DNA of 31,480 bases from Prevotella sp. CAG:755. Its GTDB lineage: Bacteria > Bacteroidota > Bacteroidia > Bacteroidales > Bacteroidaceae. Where the stretch lies: positions 1 through 31,480 of the forward strand of contig HF989149.1 in the NCBI GenBank assembly GCA_000431275.1, in the 5' to 3' direction. Of this stretch, positions 14,419-23,698 are shown one piece after another. Positions within the stretch are counted from its first letter, which is position 1. The number at the start of each line of letters is the position of its first letter. Under the pieces are notes generated by a model that ran no database searches, was not told the DNA's origin, and saw only the letters and a program-made list of their open reading frames with translations. The position numbers and the translations under genes are program-made.

Positions 14419-17262
14419 ATGAAAAAACTCCTATCGCTACCGCCCAACCTCGTACAGCACTTCAACGACATCACGGGCACTGCGCCCGGAGAATGGTTCT
14501 GCACGTCCGATCCTGTCGGAAAAAAACTCGGCTCGGGCGGTGGAACGACTTGGCTACTCGAAGCCTGCCGTCATGCTGAGGCCCCGACCGAAGATTTCGC
14601 ATCCTGGCTCGGCCGAGAAAAGCGTATCCTCCTCCATGCCGGCGGACAGAGCCGCCGTCTGCCCGCCTACGCTCCAAGCGGTAAGGTACTCACCCCCGTG
14701 CCTGTCTTCCGGTGGGCCCGCGGCCAGCAGATAGACCAGACGCTGCTCTCGCTCCAACTCCCGCTCTACGAACGCATTCTCAAAAACGCTCCAGAGGGAC
14801 TCAATACGCTCATAGCCAGCGGCGACGTCTTCATCCGCACCGTGGGCGAAATCGCCCCCTTGCCCCAAGCCGACATCGTCTGCTACGGACTTTGGGCAGA
14901 GCCAGAACTAGCCCGCAACCACGGCGTTTTCTTCATGGACCGCCGCACGCCGGGCGAGCTCGACTACATGCTGCAAAAGCCATCGACCGAAACGCTCAGC
15001 CGTCTCACTACGACACACTTCTTCCTTATGGACATTGGTGTGTGGGTGCTCAGCGACCGTGCCGTCGAACGCCTGCACCAGTGCTCCATAGACAGAGGTG
15101 AGTGCATCAACTATGACCTCTATTCCGCTTTTGGCTGCGCCCTCGGCCTTCACCCCTCTACCCCGGACGAGCGGCTGGCCGACCTGAGCGTTGCCATCGT
15201 CGACCTGCCCGGCGGTGAGTTCTATCACTTCGGCACGAGCCACGAACTGATTTCCTCGACAACGGCCTTGCAAAACTTAGTCAAGGACCAGCGCTTCATC
15301 ATCCAAAAAGAAATTAAACGGCAGTCGTCCGTGTTCACACAGAACGCCGACATCGCGTTCCGCTTCGGCAACGAACAGACCGAGATATGGGTAGAGAATG
15401 CCCACCTGCCTGCCACGTGGACGCTGACAAGCCGCAACATCGTCACAGGTGTTCCTCGGAACGATTGGAAAGTATGCCTCGCCCCCGGCCAATGCGTAGA
15501 CATCGTGCCGGTCGGTGAACGTGACATAGCCCTCCGCCCGTACGGTTTCAACGACGCTTTCCGCGGCACACCCGATGCCGACACCACCACGTTCATCGGT
15601 CAGCCGCTCCCGTCGTGGATGACCGCACACGGACTGAACGCCGCCGACCTTGACGGCGCCACCGACATTCAGGCAGCCCCTCTCTTCCCCACAACGGCCG
15701 ACATGGCCTTGGCAGGACGCCTGCTGGCCTGGATGCTCGACGAGCACCCCACGGACAACAGCCTCGCCGCCATCTGGCGTCGCCTGCGCCGCCTCTCGGC
15801 CGACGGTCTCTCGAACGAGGCGAACCTGAGCCGCCTCGTGGCCCAGCGTCACGGTTTCTTGCGCGACAACCTCGCCCAACTGGCCAACAACTACGCCAAA
15901 AGCGTTTTCTATCAGGTAGACCTGAAACACACGGCTGCCCTTTATGCCGCCTACGGACTTGACCTGCCCGAGCCCTTACCCGGAGAGGCCTCGCTGATGC
16001 TGCAAATGCGCGACGCAATGTTCCGCGCCGAATGCCTCCGCCTGCGCGGCGAAGAAGACTCGACCGAAGCAGAAAAGGCTTTCAGCCTGCTCCGCGAAGG
16101 CCTGACTGCCACCGTCAACCGCGAAGGGAAGTCACCGCGTCTCAGCGTCTGTCACGACCAAATCGTGTGGAGCCGCTGCCCGGTACGCATCGACCTCGCA
16201 GGTGGCTGGACAGACACCCCGCCTTACAGTCTCTCCACCGGCGGCAACGTCGTCAACCTCGCCATCGAGCTGAACGGACAGCCACCACTCCAAGTCTATG
16301 TCAAGCCGTCGAAAGACCGTGCAGTAATCTGCCGGTCAATCGACTTGGGCGCCATGGAGCGCATTACGACTTACGAAGAACTGACCCACTACAACAAAGT
16401 GGGCTCGCCGTTCTCCATACCCAAGGCCGCGCTTTCACTGGCCGGCTTTGCGCCGAATTTCTCAGCCGAACGCTATCCTTCGCTCGAAGCGCAACTTGAA
16501 GCTTTCGGCTGCGGCATCGAAATCACCCTGCTTTCCGCCATTCCTGCCGGTTCGGGGCTGGGCACCAGTTCCATTCTCGCGAGCACCGTGCTGGGAGCCC
16601 TGTCCGACTTCTGCGGCCTCGGGTGGGACAAGATGCAGATCGGCAACCGCACATTGGTGCTCGAACAACTTCTGACGACGGGCGGAGGCTGGCAAGACCA
16701 GTATGGCGGCATCCTGAACGGCGTCAAACTGTTGCAGACAGGACGAGGATTCGACCAGACGCCCATCGTGCGCTGGCTGCCCGAAACCTTGTTCACCGCC
16801 GAAGACTACCGCCCCTGCCATCTCCTCTATTACACCGGGCTGACCCGTACGGCCAAGAAAATCCTTGCCGAAATCGTGCGTGGCATGTTCTTGAACAGTA
16901 GTGCGCACCTGGCTCAGCTCGACGCCATGAAGCATCACGCGCTGGCCCTGCACGACGCCATGCAGAAAGGCGATTTCGCCGAGTTCGGCCGCCTCGTCCG
17001 CCAGACATGGGAGCAGAACAAACGCCTCGACGCGGGCACCAACCCGCCGGCCGTCGAACGCCTCTGCCAGATGGTGGACGACCTCGCGCTCGGCTACAAG
17101 CTGCCCGGCGCGGGCGGTGGCGGCTACCTCTACATCGTAGCCAAGGACCCGGAGGCCGCAACCCGCATCCGCCAACTGCTGCGCGAGAACCCGCTCACAC
17201 CGTCGGCCCGCTTTGTCAACATGAGCCTCTCTCAGACGGGCCTGCAAGTAAGCCGGAGTTAA
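14419..17262 (+). CDS. fkp: Bifunctional L-fucokinase / GDP-L-fucose pyrophosphorylase
   Basis: Salvage enzyme of 947 residues, close to Bacteroides Fkp. It converts free L-fucose to fucose-1-phosphate and then to GDP-fucose, the donor for fucosylating surface glycans and glycoproteins. The N-terminal pyrophosphorylase half carries HAGGQSRRLPAYAPSGK near 72-88, the nucleotide-sugar loop. The C-terminal GHMP kinase half has DLAGGWTDTPPY near 590-601, the ATP-binding PAGSGLGTSS near 708-717 and GAGGGGYLY near 897. Both activities look intact. The order pyrophosphorylase-kinase is the family's normal layout. fucP follows 40 bp downstream, so uptake and activation of fucose are genetically linked. 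Confidence 0.96.
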   Translation: MKKLLSLPPNLVQHFNDITGTAPGEWFCTSDPVGKKLGSGGGTTWLLEACRHAEAPTEDFASWLGREKRILLHAGGQSRRLPAYAPSGKVLTPVPVFRWARGQQIDQTLLSLQLPLYERILKNAPEGLNTLIASGDVFIRTVGEIAPLPQADIVCYGLWAEPELARNHGVFFMDRRTPGELDYMLQKPSTETLSRLTTTHFFLMDIGVWVLSDRAVERLHQCSIDRGECINYDLYSAFGCALGLHPSTPDERLADLSVAIVDLPGGEFYHFGTSHELISSTTALQNLVKDQRFIIQKEIKRQSSVFTQNADIAFRFGNEQTEIWVENAHLPATWTLTSRNIVTGVPRNDWKVCLAPGQCVDIVPVGERDIALRPYGFNDAFRGTPDADTTTFIGQPLPSWMTAHGLNAADLDGATDIQAAPLFPTTADMALAGRLLAWMLDEHPTDNSLAAIWRRLRRLSADGLSNEANLSRLVAQRHGFLRDNLAQLANNYAKSVFYQVDLKHTAALYAAYGLDLPEPLPGEASLMLQMRDAMFRAECLRLRGEEDSTEAEKAFSLLREGLTATVNREGKSPRLSVCHDQIVWSRCPVRIDLAGGWTDTPPYSLSTGGNVVNLAIELNGQPPLQVYVKPSKDRAVICRSIDLGAMERITTYEELTHYNKVGSPFSIPKAALSLAGFAPNFSAERYPSLEAQLEAFGCGIEITLLSAIPAGSGLGTSSILASTVLGALSDFCGLGWDKMQIGNRTLVLEQLLTTGGGWQDQYGGILNGVKLLQTGRGFDQTPIVRWLPETLFTAEDYRPCHLLYYTGLTRTAKKILAEIVRGMFLNSSAHLAQLDAMKHHALALHDAMQKGDFAEFGRLVRQTWEQNKRLDAGTNPPAVERLCQMVDDLALGYKLPGAGGGGYLYIVAKDPEAATRIRQLLRENPLTPSARFVNMSLSQTGLQVSRS

Positions 17263-17302
17263 CCGGCGCATTGGCAGAACAACCAACTACTCAATTACAA
17301 AC

Positions 17303-18511
17303 ATGAAAACAAAGAAAAATTCCATATTCTCGACGAGCGACGGACGGAACTACCTCATTCCGTTCGCGCTCGTCACTACCCTTTTCTTCCTATGGGGCTT
17401 CGCGCACAGCATCCTCGACGTCCTGAACAAGCACTTCCAAGACACGTTCGAGATTGGCCGTGCCGAATCGGCCTTGGTCCAAGCCGTGGTTTACGGAGGC
17501 TACTTTCTTATGGCCCTGCCAGCCGGGCGCCTCATCTCGCACTATGGCTACCGCGCCGGCGTGCTGACGGGGCTCGTGCTCTACGGCATCGGCGCCCTGC
17601 TCTTCATTCCCGGCAGCCACATCAACAGTTTCCCGTTTTTCCTTTTCTCTCTCTTCGTCATCGGCTGCGGACTGACGTGCCTCGAAACCTCGGCCAATCC
17701 CTACGTCACCGTATTGGGTACGCCTTCGGCAGCCGAACGGCGCATCAACCTCGCCCAATCGTTCAACGGCCTTGGCTGGATCGTAGGCCCACTCGTCGGC
17801 GGCCTGCTCATCTTCGGCGAGGACGCCAGTCAGATTGCCCTGCCCTATACCATCATCGGCGCCGTCGTTTTGGTCGTGGCTGCCGTGTTCAGCCGCGTCC
17901 GCCTGCCCGAAATCAAAGACGACACGACCGACGAACGCGCCGCCCGTCCTTTGCGCCAGCACCGCAACTTCACGTGGGGCGTCGCCGTCTTGTTCCTCTA
18001 TGTGGCGGCACAGACCGGCATCAACAGCTTCTTCATCAACTATGTCACCGAAGCCGGCATCGGCATCGGTGACCGTACGGCAGCTCTTGCCCTTTCATTC
18101 GGCGGCATGGGGCTCTTCGTGCTCGGCCGCATGGGCGGCAGCTGGGTGATGAACTACGTACGGCCCGAGCGGTTGCTCCTCATCTTCGCCGTGGGAGCCG
18201 CCCTGACGATGGCGCTGGTATGCGGCGACTTCGGTTGGACGTCGATCGGCGCCCTGTTCGCCTGCTACCTGTTCGAGAGCATCATGTTCCCGACGATTTT
18301 CTCCCTTGCCCTGCGTGGCCTCGGCGCCCACACCAAACGCGGCAGTTCGCTGCTCATCATGAGCATCGTGGGCGGAGCCATCGCCCCCGTCACCATGGGT
18401 TTCATTGCCGACCGCAGCGCCTCGATGGCCGACGGCTTCATCATCCCCCTAGTCTGCTTCGTGGCCATCGGTGCTTACGCCCTGCGCTACAAGCGCCTTG
18501 TCGAGGCCTGA
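17303..18511 (+). CDS. fucP: L-fucose/H+ symporter FucP
   Basis: Inner-membrane MFS permease of the FHS family, 402 residues with about twelve helices. The two acidic residues essential in E. coli FucP appear conserved: D39 in HSILDVLNKHFQ (E. coli D46) and E128 in CLETSANPYVTVLG (E. coli E135). Further family blocks are the FLWGFAHS entry, AQSFNGLGWIVGPLVGG and a second-half PTIFSLALRGLGAHTKRGSS. It sits directly behind fkp and before a long hairpin, so fkp-fucP looks like a two-gene unit. Galactose or another hexose could be a secondary substrate; the fkp neighbour argues for fucose. Confidence 0.93.
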   Translation: MKTKKNSIFSTSDGRNYLIPFALVTTLFFLWGFAHSILDVLNKHFQDTFEIGRAESALVQAVVYGGYFLMALPAGRLISHYGYRAGVLTGLVLYGIGALLFIPGSHINSFPFFLFSLFVIGCGLTCLETSANPYVTVLGTPSAAERRINLAQSFNGLGWIVGPLVGGLLIFGEDASQIALPYTIIGAVVLVVAAVFSRVRLPEIKDDTTDERAARPLRQHRNFTWGVAVLFLYVAAQTGINSFFINYVTEAGIGIGDRTAALALSFGGMGLFVLGRMGGSWVMNYVRPERLLLIFAVGAALTMALVCGDFGWTSIGALFACYLFESIMFPTIFSLALRGLGAHTKRGSSLLIMSIVGGAIAPVTMGFIADRSASMADGFIIPLVCFVAIGAYALRYKRLVEA

Positions 18512-18541
18512 CACAGCAACCGGAATTCACAACAGATATCC

Positions 18542-18600
18542 ATAAGCACAGGCGCACCGCTGGGGAAGAAACTTCCGTACTGCGGTGCGCCTGTGCTTAT
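18542..18600 (+). terminator. Long hairpin after fucP
   Basis: A perfect 19-bp stem (arms 18542-18560 and 18582-18600, core GCACAGGCGCACC with GGTGCGCCTGTGC) encloses a 21-base loop that itself folds as GGAAG-AAA-CTTCC. There is no T tract. It starts 30 bp after the fucP stop and probably ends or protects the fkp-fucP mRNA. Confidence 0.7.
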
Positions 18601-18604
18601 CGGT

Positions 18605-18730
18605 TGCCCGAGCGCCCGCCGGCCGACCTGTATTCCCGGCCGCACCGGCCATAGTGACAAGACGGCTAATCGGTATTCCTATCCGGCTGACAGATGATTC
18701 CGGACGGCTGACCGGAACCACCGGCAGGCC
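18605..18730 (+). repeat. 21-bp repeat array C, between fucP and metF
   Basis: Units of 21 bp at 18647, 18668, 18689 and 18710. The first three end in CGGCT and the third begins GACAGATGATTC. Less clear units extend back to about 18605. The junction CCGGCTGACAGA is identical to array E. The array fills much of the 325-bp space without genes between 18512 and 18836, together with the hairpin and the metF promoter. Confidence 0.7.
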
Positions 18731-18767
18731 GGGAAAGGCTACGCCTAGCATTTGCGGATTTTCGCGC

Positions 18768-18798
18768 TTGGCGCTTCACATTTTTTCCTTACCTTTGC
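18768..18798 (+). promoter_or_regulatory. Promoter of metF
   Basis: TTG (18768-18770), a 19-base spacer and TACCTTTGC (18790-18798) fit the Bacteroidetes promoter well. The expected start of transcription near 18805 leaves a leader of about 32 bases before the ATG. That is too short for a known methionine riboswitch. Confidence 0.75.
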
Positions 18799-18836
18799 AT
18801 ATTCCATAAGTAGGCCCACGAAAGGCCACCACAGAC

Positions 18837-19790
18837 ATGAAGATCACGGAACTCATTGCGGCAAACGACCGCACGGCTTTCTCGTTCGAGGTGCTCCCGC
18901 CCCTGAAAGGCACGGGCATCGGGACGCTGACGCGCACCATCGACAAATTGCGCGAGTTTGCCCCCAGCTATATCAACATTACCACCCACCGCTCCGAATA
19001 CGTCTACAAGGACCTCGGCGACGGCCTGATGCAACGATCACGGCTGCGCCGGCGTCCCGGCACAGTAGCCGTGGCAGCCGCCATCCAGCAGAAATACGGC
19101 ATCCCCGTCGTCCCGCACATCCTGTGTAGCGGTTTCACACGCGAAGAGACGGAATACGTACTCCTCGATCTGCAATTCCTCGGCATCAGCAACCTGCTCC
19201 TGCTGCGCGGCGACAAGGCCCGCGACGACGCCAGCTTTAAGCCGACGCCCGGAGGCTACGCACACACGACCGAACTGCAAGCGCAGATCAACCGGTTCAA
19301 CGCAGGCTTCTTCGACGACGGCACACCCATCAAGGTGCCAGGCGAACCGTTCAGCTACGGCGTGGCCTGCTATCCCGAAAAGCACGAGGAAGCCCCCAAC
19401 ATGGGTACCGACCTCCACTGGTTCAAACAGAAAGTGGACGCAGGTGCCGAATACAGCGTCACGCAACTCTTCTACGACAATACAAAATACTTCGCCTTTG
19501 TCGCCGCCGCCCGCCAGGCCGGCATCACAGTGCCCATCATCCCGGGCATCAAGCCCCTGACAAAACGGTCCCAGCTAACGGTGGTGCCCAAAGTTTTCCA
19601 CTGCGACCTGCCGGAACCATTGGTGAACGAAGCGCTCAAATGCAAAACCGACGAAGAGGTGGCACAAGTCGGAAGAGAATGGACCATCGCACAGTGCCGC
19701 GAGTTGATGAAAGCAGGCGTACCGAGCCTTCATTTCTACACAGTCTCAGCGGTTGACAGCATTGCGGAAATAGCTCGCGCCATATACTGA
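18837..19790 (+). CDS. metF: Methylenetetrahydrofolate reductase
   Basis: FAD-dependent reductase of 317 residues that turns 5,10-methylene-THF into 5-methyl-THF for methionine synthesis. Motifs are SFEVLPPLKG near 16-25 (the catalytic Glu and Pro-rich loop), NITTHRSEY, VPHILCSGFTREE, LLLRGDKARDD near 121-131 and ITVPIIPGIKPL, ending with SLHFYTVS. Length is normal for the bacterial catalytic domain without the eukaryotic regulatory part. It has its own promoter and may be the first gene of the run through holB and gldH. ahcY, elsewhere in the window, serves the same methyl cycle. Confidence 0.95.
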   Translation: MKITELIAANDRTAFSFEVLPPLKGTGIGTLTRTIDKLREFAPSYINITTHRSEYVYKDLGDGLMQRSRLRRRPGTVAVAAAIQQKYGIPVVPHILCSGFTREETEYVLLDLQFLGISNLLLLRGDKARDDASFKPTPGGYAHTTELQAQINRFNAGFFDDGTPIKVPGEPFSYGVACYPEKHEEAPNMGTDLHWFKQKVDAGAEYSVTQLFYDNTKYFAFVAAARQAGITVPIIPGIKPLTKRSQLTVVPKVFHCDLPEPLVNEALKCKTDEEVAQVGREWTIAQCRELMKAGVPSLHFYTVSAVDSIAEIARAIY

Positions 19791-19812
19791 CCTCCTTTCA
19801 CAAAAGCACGCC

Positions 19813-20955
19813 ATGAAGTTCAGCCAAGTCATCGGACAAGAGGATGCCACCCGCCGGCTCCGTCAGCAGGCAGCCGAAGGACGCGTCCCCCATGCCCTGC
19901 TCTTCTGCGGGCCAGAAGGAAGCGGGAAACTGGCTTCTGCCTGGGCCTTGGCCAGCCTGCTGCTCTGCCAGCACCCAACGGAGGGCGACTCCTGCGGCAC
20001 CTGCCCGGCCTGCCACATGACAGCGAACCTCGCACACCCCGATCTGCATTTCGTATTCCCTGTCGTCAAAGGCAAAAGCGGCAAGAGCGCTCCGGTGAGC
20101 GACATGTACCTCGACGAATGGCGCACGCTCATGAAAGAATCGCCCTACTTCGCCCGAGAGACATGGCTCGAACGCATGGAGACACAGAACCAGCAGGCAC
20201 AGATCTATGTTGAAGAAAGCAACGCCATTCTGCGCAAACTCAGCCTCAAATCGAGCCAAGGCGGATACAAAGTGATGATTATCTGGCAACCTGAGCTGAT
20301 GAATATCGCCACTGCCAACAAGTTGCTCAAGCTACTCGAAGAACCTCCCGGCGACACCGTTATCATCCTCGTAAGCGAGCGACCGGAACAGCTGTTGGGC
20401 ACCATCGTCAGCCGCACGCAGCGCATTGACTTCAAACCGCTCAACGAAGAAGAGCTTACACAGGCGCTCATGCGCGACAACGCCCTCGAAGAACGGACTG
20501 CAAGGGGCATTGCCCGTCTCTCCGGCGGCAGCTACGCCACGGCCCAGTCGATGCTCCGCGTGAACGAGGATGCAGACCTCTTCTTCGACATGTTCGTACT
20601 GCTCATGCGGCTGAGCTACCAACGTAAAGTAAAGGACATGTTCGAATGGAGCGAACAAGTGGCCTCATGGGGCCGTGAACGCCAGAAGAGTTTCCTCGAC
20701 TATTGCCAGCGGCTCATCCGCGAAAATTTCGTCTACAACTTCAAACTGCCCCAAATCAACTATATGGGCGCAAAGGAAGCCGATTTCGCCATACGGTTCG
20801 CCCGCTTCGTCAACGAGCAAAACATCATCGGCATCATGGACGAGTTATCGGACGCCAGCCGCGACATTGAACAAAACGTGAATCCGAGGATGGTATTCTT
20901 CGACTTTGCCCTACAAATGATCGTCCTACTCATCCCTAAAACTTCCAAACGATGA
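19813..20955 (+). CDS. holB: DNA polymerase III delta' subunit (clamp loader)
   Basis: AAA+ clamp-loader subunit of 380 residues. It opens with FSQVIGQEDATRRL, typical of DnaX/HolB. The Walker A-like GPEGSGK is at 33-39, and a zinc-binding set of cysteines sits at C52, C61, C64 and C67. The sensor-1/SRC-like element is SRTQRIDF near 199. The stretch after the zinc module (FVFPVVKGKSGKSAPV) is typical of Bacteroidetes HolB. The stop overlaps the next ATG by four bases (ATGA), so this gene, the PSP1 gene and gldH are translationally coupled. A second DnaX homologue is unlikely, since the protein lacks the long tau tail. Confidence 0.9.
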   Translation: MKFSQVIGQEDATRRLRQQAAEGRVPHALLFCGPEGSGKLASAWALASLLLCQHPTEGDSCGTCPACHMTANLAHPDLHFVFPVVKGKSGKSAPVSDMYLDEWRTLMKESPYFARETWLERMETQNQQAQIYVEESNAILRKLSLKSSQGGYKVMIIWQPELMNIATANKLLKLLEEPPGDTVIILVSERPEQLLGTIVSRTQRIDFKPLNEEELTQALMRDNALEERTARGIARLSGGSYATAQSMLRVNEDADLFFDMFVLLMRLSYQRKVKDMFEWSEQVASWGRERQKSFLDYCQRLIRENFVYNFKLPQINYMGAKEADFAIRFARFVNEQNIIGIMDELSDASRDIEQNVNPRMVFFDFALQMIVLLIPKTSKR

Positions 20956-22202
20956 ACGACTATAAAACCAACGACCAGCTACGCGGCATCTGCGCCCGAG
21001 GCTGCGGACGCCAAGATAAGCAACTCAACACATTCGACTACATGGCCGACGTCCCCGGCAACAACGAGACAACCGACCTCGTGGAAGTCCAATTCAAGAA
21101 TACGCGCAAAGGATATTACCACAACGACAACCACCTCCCCTTGGAAAAAGGAGATATCGTTGCTGTCGAAGCCAGCCCGGGACACGACATTGGCGTCGTC
21201 ACCCTCACCGGAAGCCTCGTTCCCCTGCAAATGCGGAAGGCCAACCTGAAAGGCAACACGGAAATACGCCGCATCTATCGCATCGCCAAGCCCGTTGACC
21301 TCGAAAAGTACGAAGAAGCGAAAGCGCGGGAACACGACACGATGATACGCTCCCGACAAATCGCCAATGAGCTGGGTTTGGACATGAAAATCGGCGACGT
21401 AGAATATCAAGGTGACGGCAACAAGGCTATCTTTTACTACATTGCCGACGCCCGTGTGGACTTCCGGAAACTCATTAAGGTACTGGCCGAAGCATTCCAT
21501 GTACGTATCGAAATGAAGCAAATCGGCGCCCGCCAGGAAGCCGGCCGCATCGGCGGCATTGGTCCCTGCGGCCGCGAACTCTGTTGCGCTACGTGGATGA
21601 AAAACTTCGTCTCCGTATCGACCAACGTCGCCCGCTATCAGGACATTTCACTCAATCCGCAAAAACTGACTGGACAATGCGCCAAATTGAAATGCTGCCT
21701 GAACTACGAAGCTGACACCTACATCGAAGCCGTAAAGAAGCTGCCAAGCCGAGAAATACAGCTCGAAACAAAAGACAGTACGTATTATTATTTCAAAGCC
21801 GACGCCCTGGCCAACCAAATCACTTACAGCACCGACAAACGGCTTGCCGCCAACCTTGTGACAATAACGGCAGAACGAGCGTTCGCCGTCATCCAACAAA
21901 ACAAGAACGGCGAAAAGCCCGACAGACTGGACATCGCGGGCAACAGCGAGCCGACACGGCCAATCGACTTGGTAGAACAAGAAAGCCTCACCCGCTTTGA
22001 CAAAAACAAGAAACGCAAGAACAAGAAAAAGCGGACAGAGGGAAAAAAGTCCGCAAACGCAGCCATGCAAAGCACAAGCAATGTCCCGCAAGAGAACAAC
22101 GGCAGGCATCCCAACAACGACCGGCCGCAAAAGCGTGGCGGCAACCGCGGCAATAACCGGCGAAGAGACAACAATACCGGGAACGAGGCTCCACACGCAT
22201 GA
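20952..22202 (+). CDS. PSP1 (RicT/YaaT-like) domain protein
   Basis: Cytoplasmic protein of 416 residues with a PSP1 C-terminal-type domain, related to RicT (YaaT) of Firmicutes. An N-terminal cysteine pair lies in ICARGCGRQD (near 11-20). The PSP1 core runs about 40-290, with GVVTLTGSLVPLQM, MKQIGARQEAGRIGGIGPCG, RELCCATWMKNF and GQCAKLKCCLNYE. The closely spaced cysteines near 211-240 suggest metal or Fe-S binding; RicT forms an Fe-S complex with RicA and RicF. From about 345 the tail is Lys/Arg/Asn-rich and probably disordered, possibly RNA-binding. It is coupled by ATGA overlaps to holB upstream and gldH downstream. The role in Bacteroidetes is not established. Confidence 0.88.
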   Translation: MNDYKTNDQLRGICARGCGRQDKQLNTFDYMADVPGNNETTDLVEVQFKNTRKGYYHNDNHLPLEKGDIVAVEASPGHDIGVVTLTGSLVPLQMRKANLKGNTEIRRIYRIAKPVDLEKYEEAKAREHDTMIRSRQIANELGLDMKIGDVEYQGDGNKAIFYYIADARVDFRKLIKVLAEAFHVRIEMKQIGARQEAGRIGGIGPCGRELCCATWMKNFVSVSTNVARYQDISLNPQKLTGQCAKLKCCLNYEADTYIEAVKKLPSREIQLETKDSTYYYFKADALANQITYSTDKRLAANLVTITAERAFAVIQQNKNGEKPDRLDIAGNSEPTRPIDLVEQESLTRFDKNKKRKNKKKRTEGKKSANAAMQSTSNVPQENNGRHPNNDRPQKRGGNRGNNRRRDNNTGNEAPHA

Positions 22203-22699
22203 CACGCTATCTCACATCCGCCAGACGCTTGGCAACCGGACTCTCGGCCACCCTCCTTCTCCTGCTGTCAGTCACAGCCTGCGAGAAACGGATTGCCGTC
22301 TACACCCAACGCTCCATCGCGGCCGACGGATGGGAACCCTTCGACACTGTCATGTTCGTCATCGACAGCCTCCAACGCGACGGGAACTACACCCTCAGTA
22401 TCGACCTCCGCACAACGAGCAGTTTCCCTTACCAAGCGCTCTACCTCAGGGTCGAACAACACTGGGAAAAGCCGAAAATGGTGAGCTGCGACACACTCTG
22501 CTGCCAACTGGCCACCCCCAACGGTGACATCACGGGAGCAGGCATCAGCCACTTGCAATACACATTCCCTCTGGACAGACTGCGGCTCGCCGCAGGACAA
22601 CACGGTCACATCGTTATCCGCCACATCATGCAGCGTGAAATGCTCCCCGGAGTCGCCAGCGTAGGCGTCAAGATAGAGCGGGAAACACCCGCCAGCTAA
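22199..22699 (+). CDS. gldH: Gliding-motility-type lipoprotein GldH
   Basis: Lipoprotein of 166 residues. The signal peptide ends in a lipobox SVTAC, with the acylated cysteine near residue 28. The body is a small beta-rich domain (SIAADGWEPFDTVMFVID, NYTLSIDLRTTSSFPYQALY) matching GldH, named from Flavobacterium gliding but also present in non-gliding Bacteroidales. It ends with VGVKIERE. The ATG overlaps the PSP1 gene's stop. The presence of PorX and a PorT-like barrel nearby fits a type IX secretion lineage, but GldH itself is not a core secretion component and its job in non-gliders is unclear. Confidence 0.87.
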   Translation: MTRYLTSARRLATGLSATLLLLLSVTACEKRIAVYTQRSIAADGWEPFDTVMFVIDSLQRDGNYTLSIDLRTTSSFPYQALYLRVEQHWEKPKMVSCDTLCCQLATPNGDITGAGISHLQYTFPLDRLRLAAGQHGHIVIRHIMQREMLPGVASVGVKIERETPAS

Positions 22700-22779
22700 T
22701 GCCAGACATCGAATCACCTCATAATTTTTACAACGACCTCCCATACCTTCACCCATAGAACCACAAAAAGCACAAGCAC

Positions 22780-23655
22780 ATGGAAGAGATTAAGAATCAG
22801 TATCTCAGCTTAAAAGCCTCGTGCCGAGGTGCAGAAATGCAAAGCCTGACCAATCTTTCAACAGGCCGTGAATGCCTTTGGCAGGGCGACCCGCAATTTT
22901 GGGGAAAACGTTCGCCACTACTGTTCCCCATCACCGGACGCATGTGGAACAACCGTACGGAATTCAACGGCCGCGAATACAGCATCCCCAAGCACGGCTT
23001 CATGCAAGACCGCAGCTTCAACCTTGCCGAACACACCGACACATCGCTCCGCTACGTATTCTCGAGCACACCGGAAGAACTGAAAATGTTCCCATTCGAC
23101 TTTAATCTCGAGATTGTCTATACGCTCGACGGGAACAAAGTCCGGGTTGACTTCCACGTCGAGAACTGCAGCATAGACACCATGCCTTTCCAAATCGGCG
23201 GCCACCCCGGTCTGAACCTCCTCGACTACAAAGCGAACGACAACGTGCATGGCTACCTCTCTTTCGAAGGCGCTCCATGGCGGCTATTGCGCGCCGGCGA
23301 ACAAGGCTGCACCGAGCCAGATCCCCTCGAAATGCCCATGCTCGAAGAGAACCTGCTTCCCTTGAAAGACGGCCTCTTCGCCCACGACGCCCTCATCTTC
23401 GACGAGCACCAGATCAAAGCCATCACGCTGCACGACAAATACCGCCAACCCGCCGTCAGGCTATGGAGCGACGCGCCAGCCATGCTCATCTGGCAACCAG
23501 ACAAACACGGCGCATCCTTCGTATGTTTCGAGCCTTGGTTCGGACTGTGCGACACACAGCACTTCTTCGGTCCGTTCACGCAGCGTCCTTACGTCAACAA
23601 AGCCCTTCCGGGCAAGACTTGGCACGGAGGCTACACCATCGAATGCCTCAAATAG
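22780..23655 (+). CDS. Aldose 1-epimerase-like protein (LacX type)
   Basis: Cytoplasmic galactose mutarotase-like protein of 291 residues. It has the beta-sandwich family signatures [15 protein letters not shown] (near 42-56) and [11 protein letters not shown] with a conserved His (near 69-79). GGHPGLNLL with the second His is near 140, and a C-terminal VCFEPWFG block carries the acidic residue. The sequence is of the LacX group, whose sugar substrate is often not defined. It stands alone after an 80-bp gap with no clear promoter, ahead of tdk. A fucose or galactose mutarotase role is possible given fkp-fucP upstream, but that is inference only. Confidence 0.87.
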   Translation: MEEIKNQYLSLKASCRGAEMQSLTNLSTGRECLWQGDPQFWGKRSPLLFPITGRMWNNRTEFNGREYSIPKHGFMQDRSFNLAEHTDTSLRYVFSSTPEELKMFPFDFNLEIVYTLDGNKVRVDFHVENCSIDTMPFQIGGHPGLNLLDYKANDNVHGYLSFEGAPWRLLRAGEQGCTEPDPLEMPMLEENLLPLKDGLFAHDALIFDEHQIKAITLHDKYRQPAVRLWSDAPAMLIWQPDKHGASFVCFEPWFGLCDTQHFFGPFTQRPYVNKALPGKTWHGGYTIECLK

Positions 23656-23698
23656 ACCAGCACACGAACCGGCTCACCGACAAAACAGGCACCATCGA

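Noticed and set aside
15411..15420. parS site for ParB (CCACGTGG core)
   Set aside because: Symmetry stops at the eight-base core, the site is inside fkp, and no other CACGTG in the window extends to a parS-like palindrome.
18799..18836. SAM or SAH riboswitch before metF, and likewise before ahcY (30732-30769)
   Set aside because: Both leaders are under 40 bases from the -7 box to the ATG, too short for a known riboswitch, and show no matching stems.
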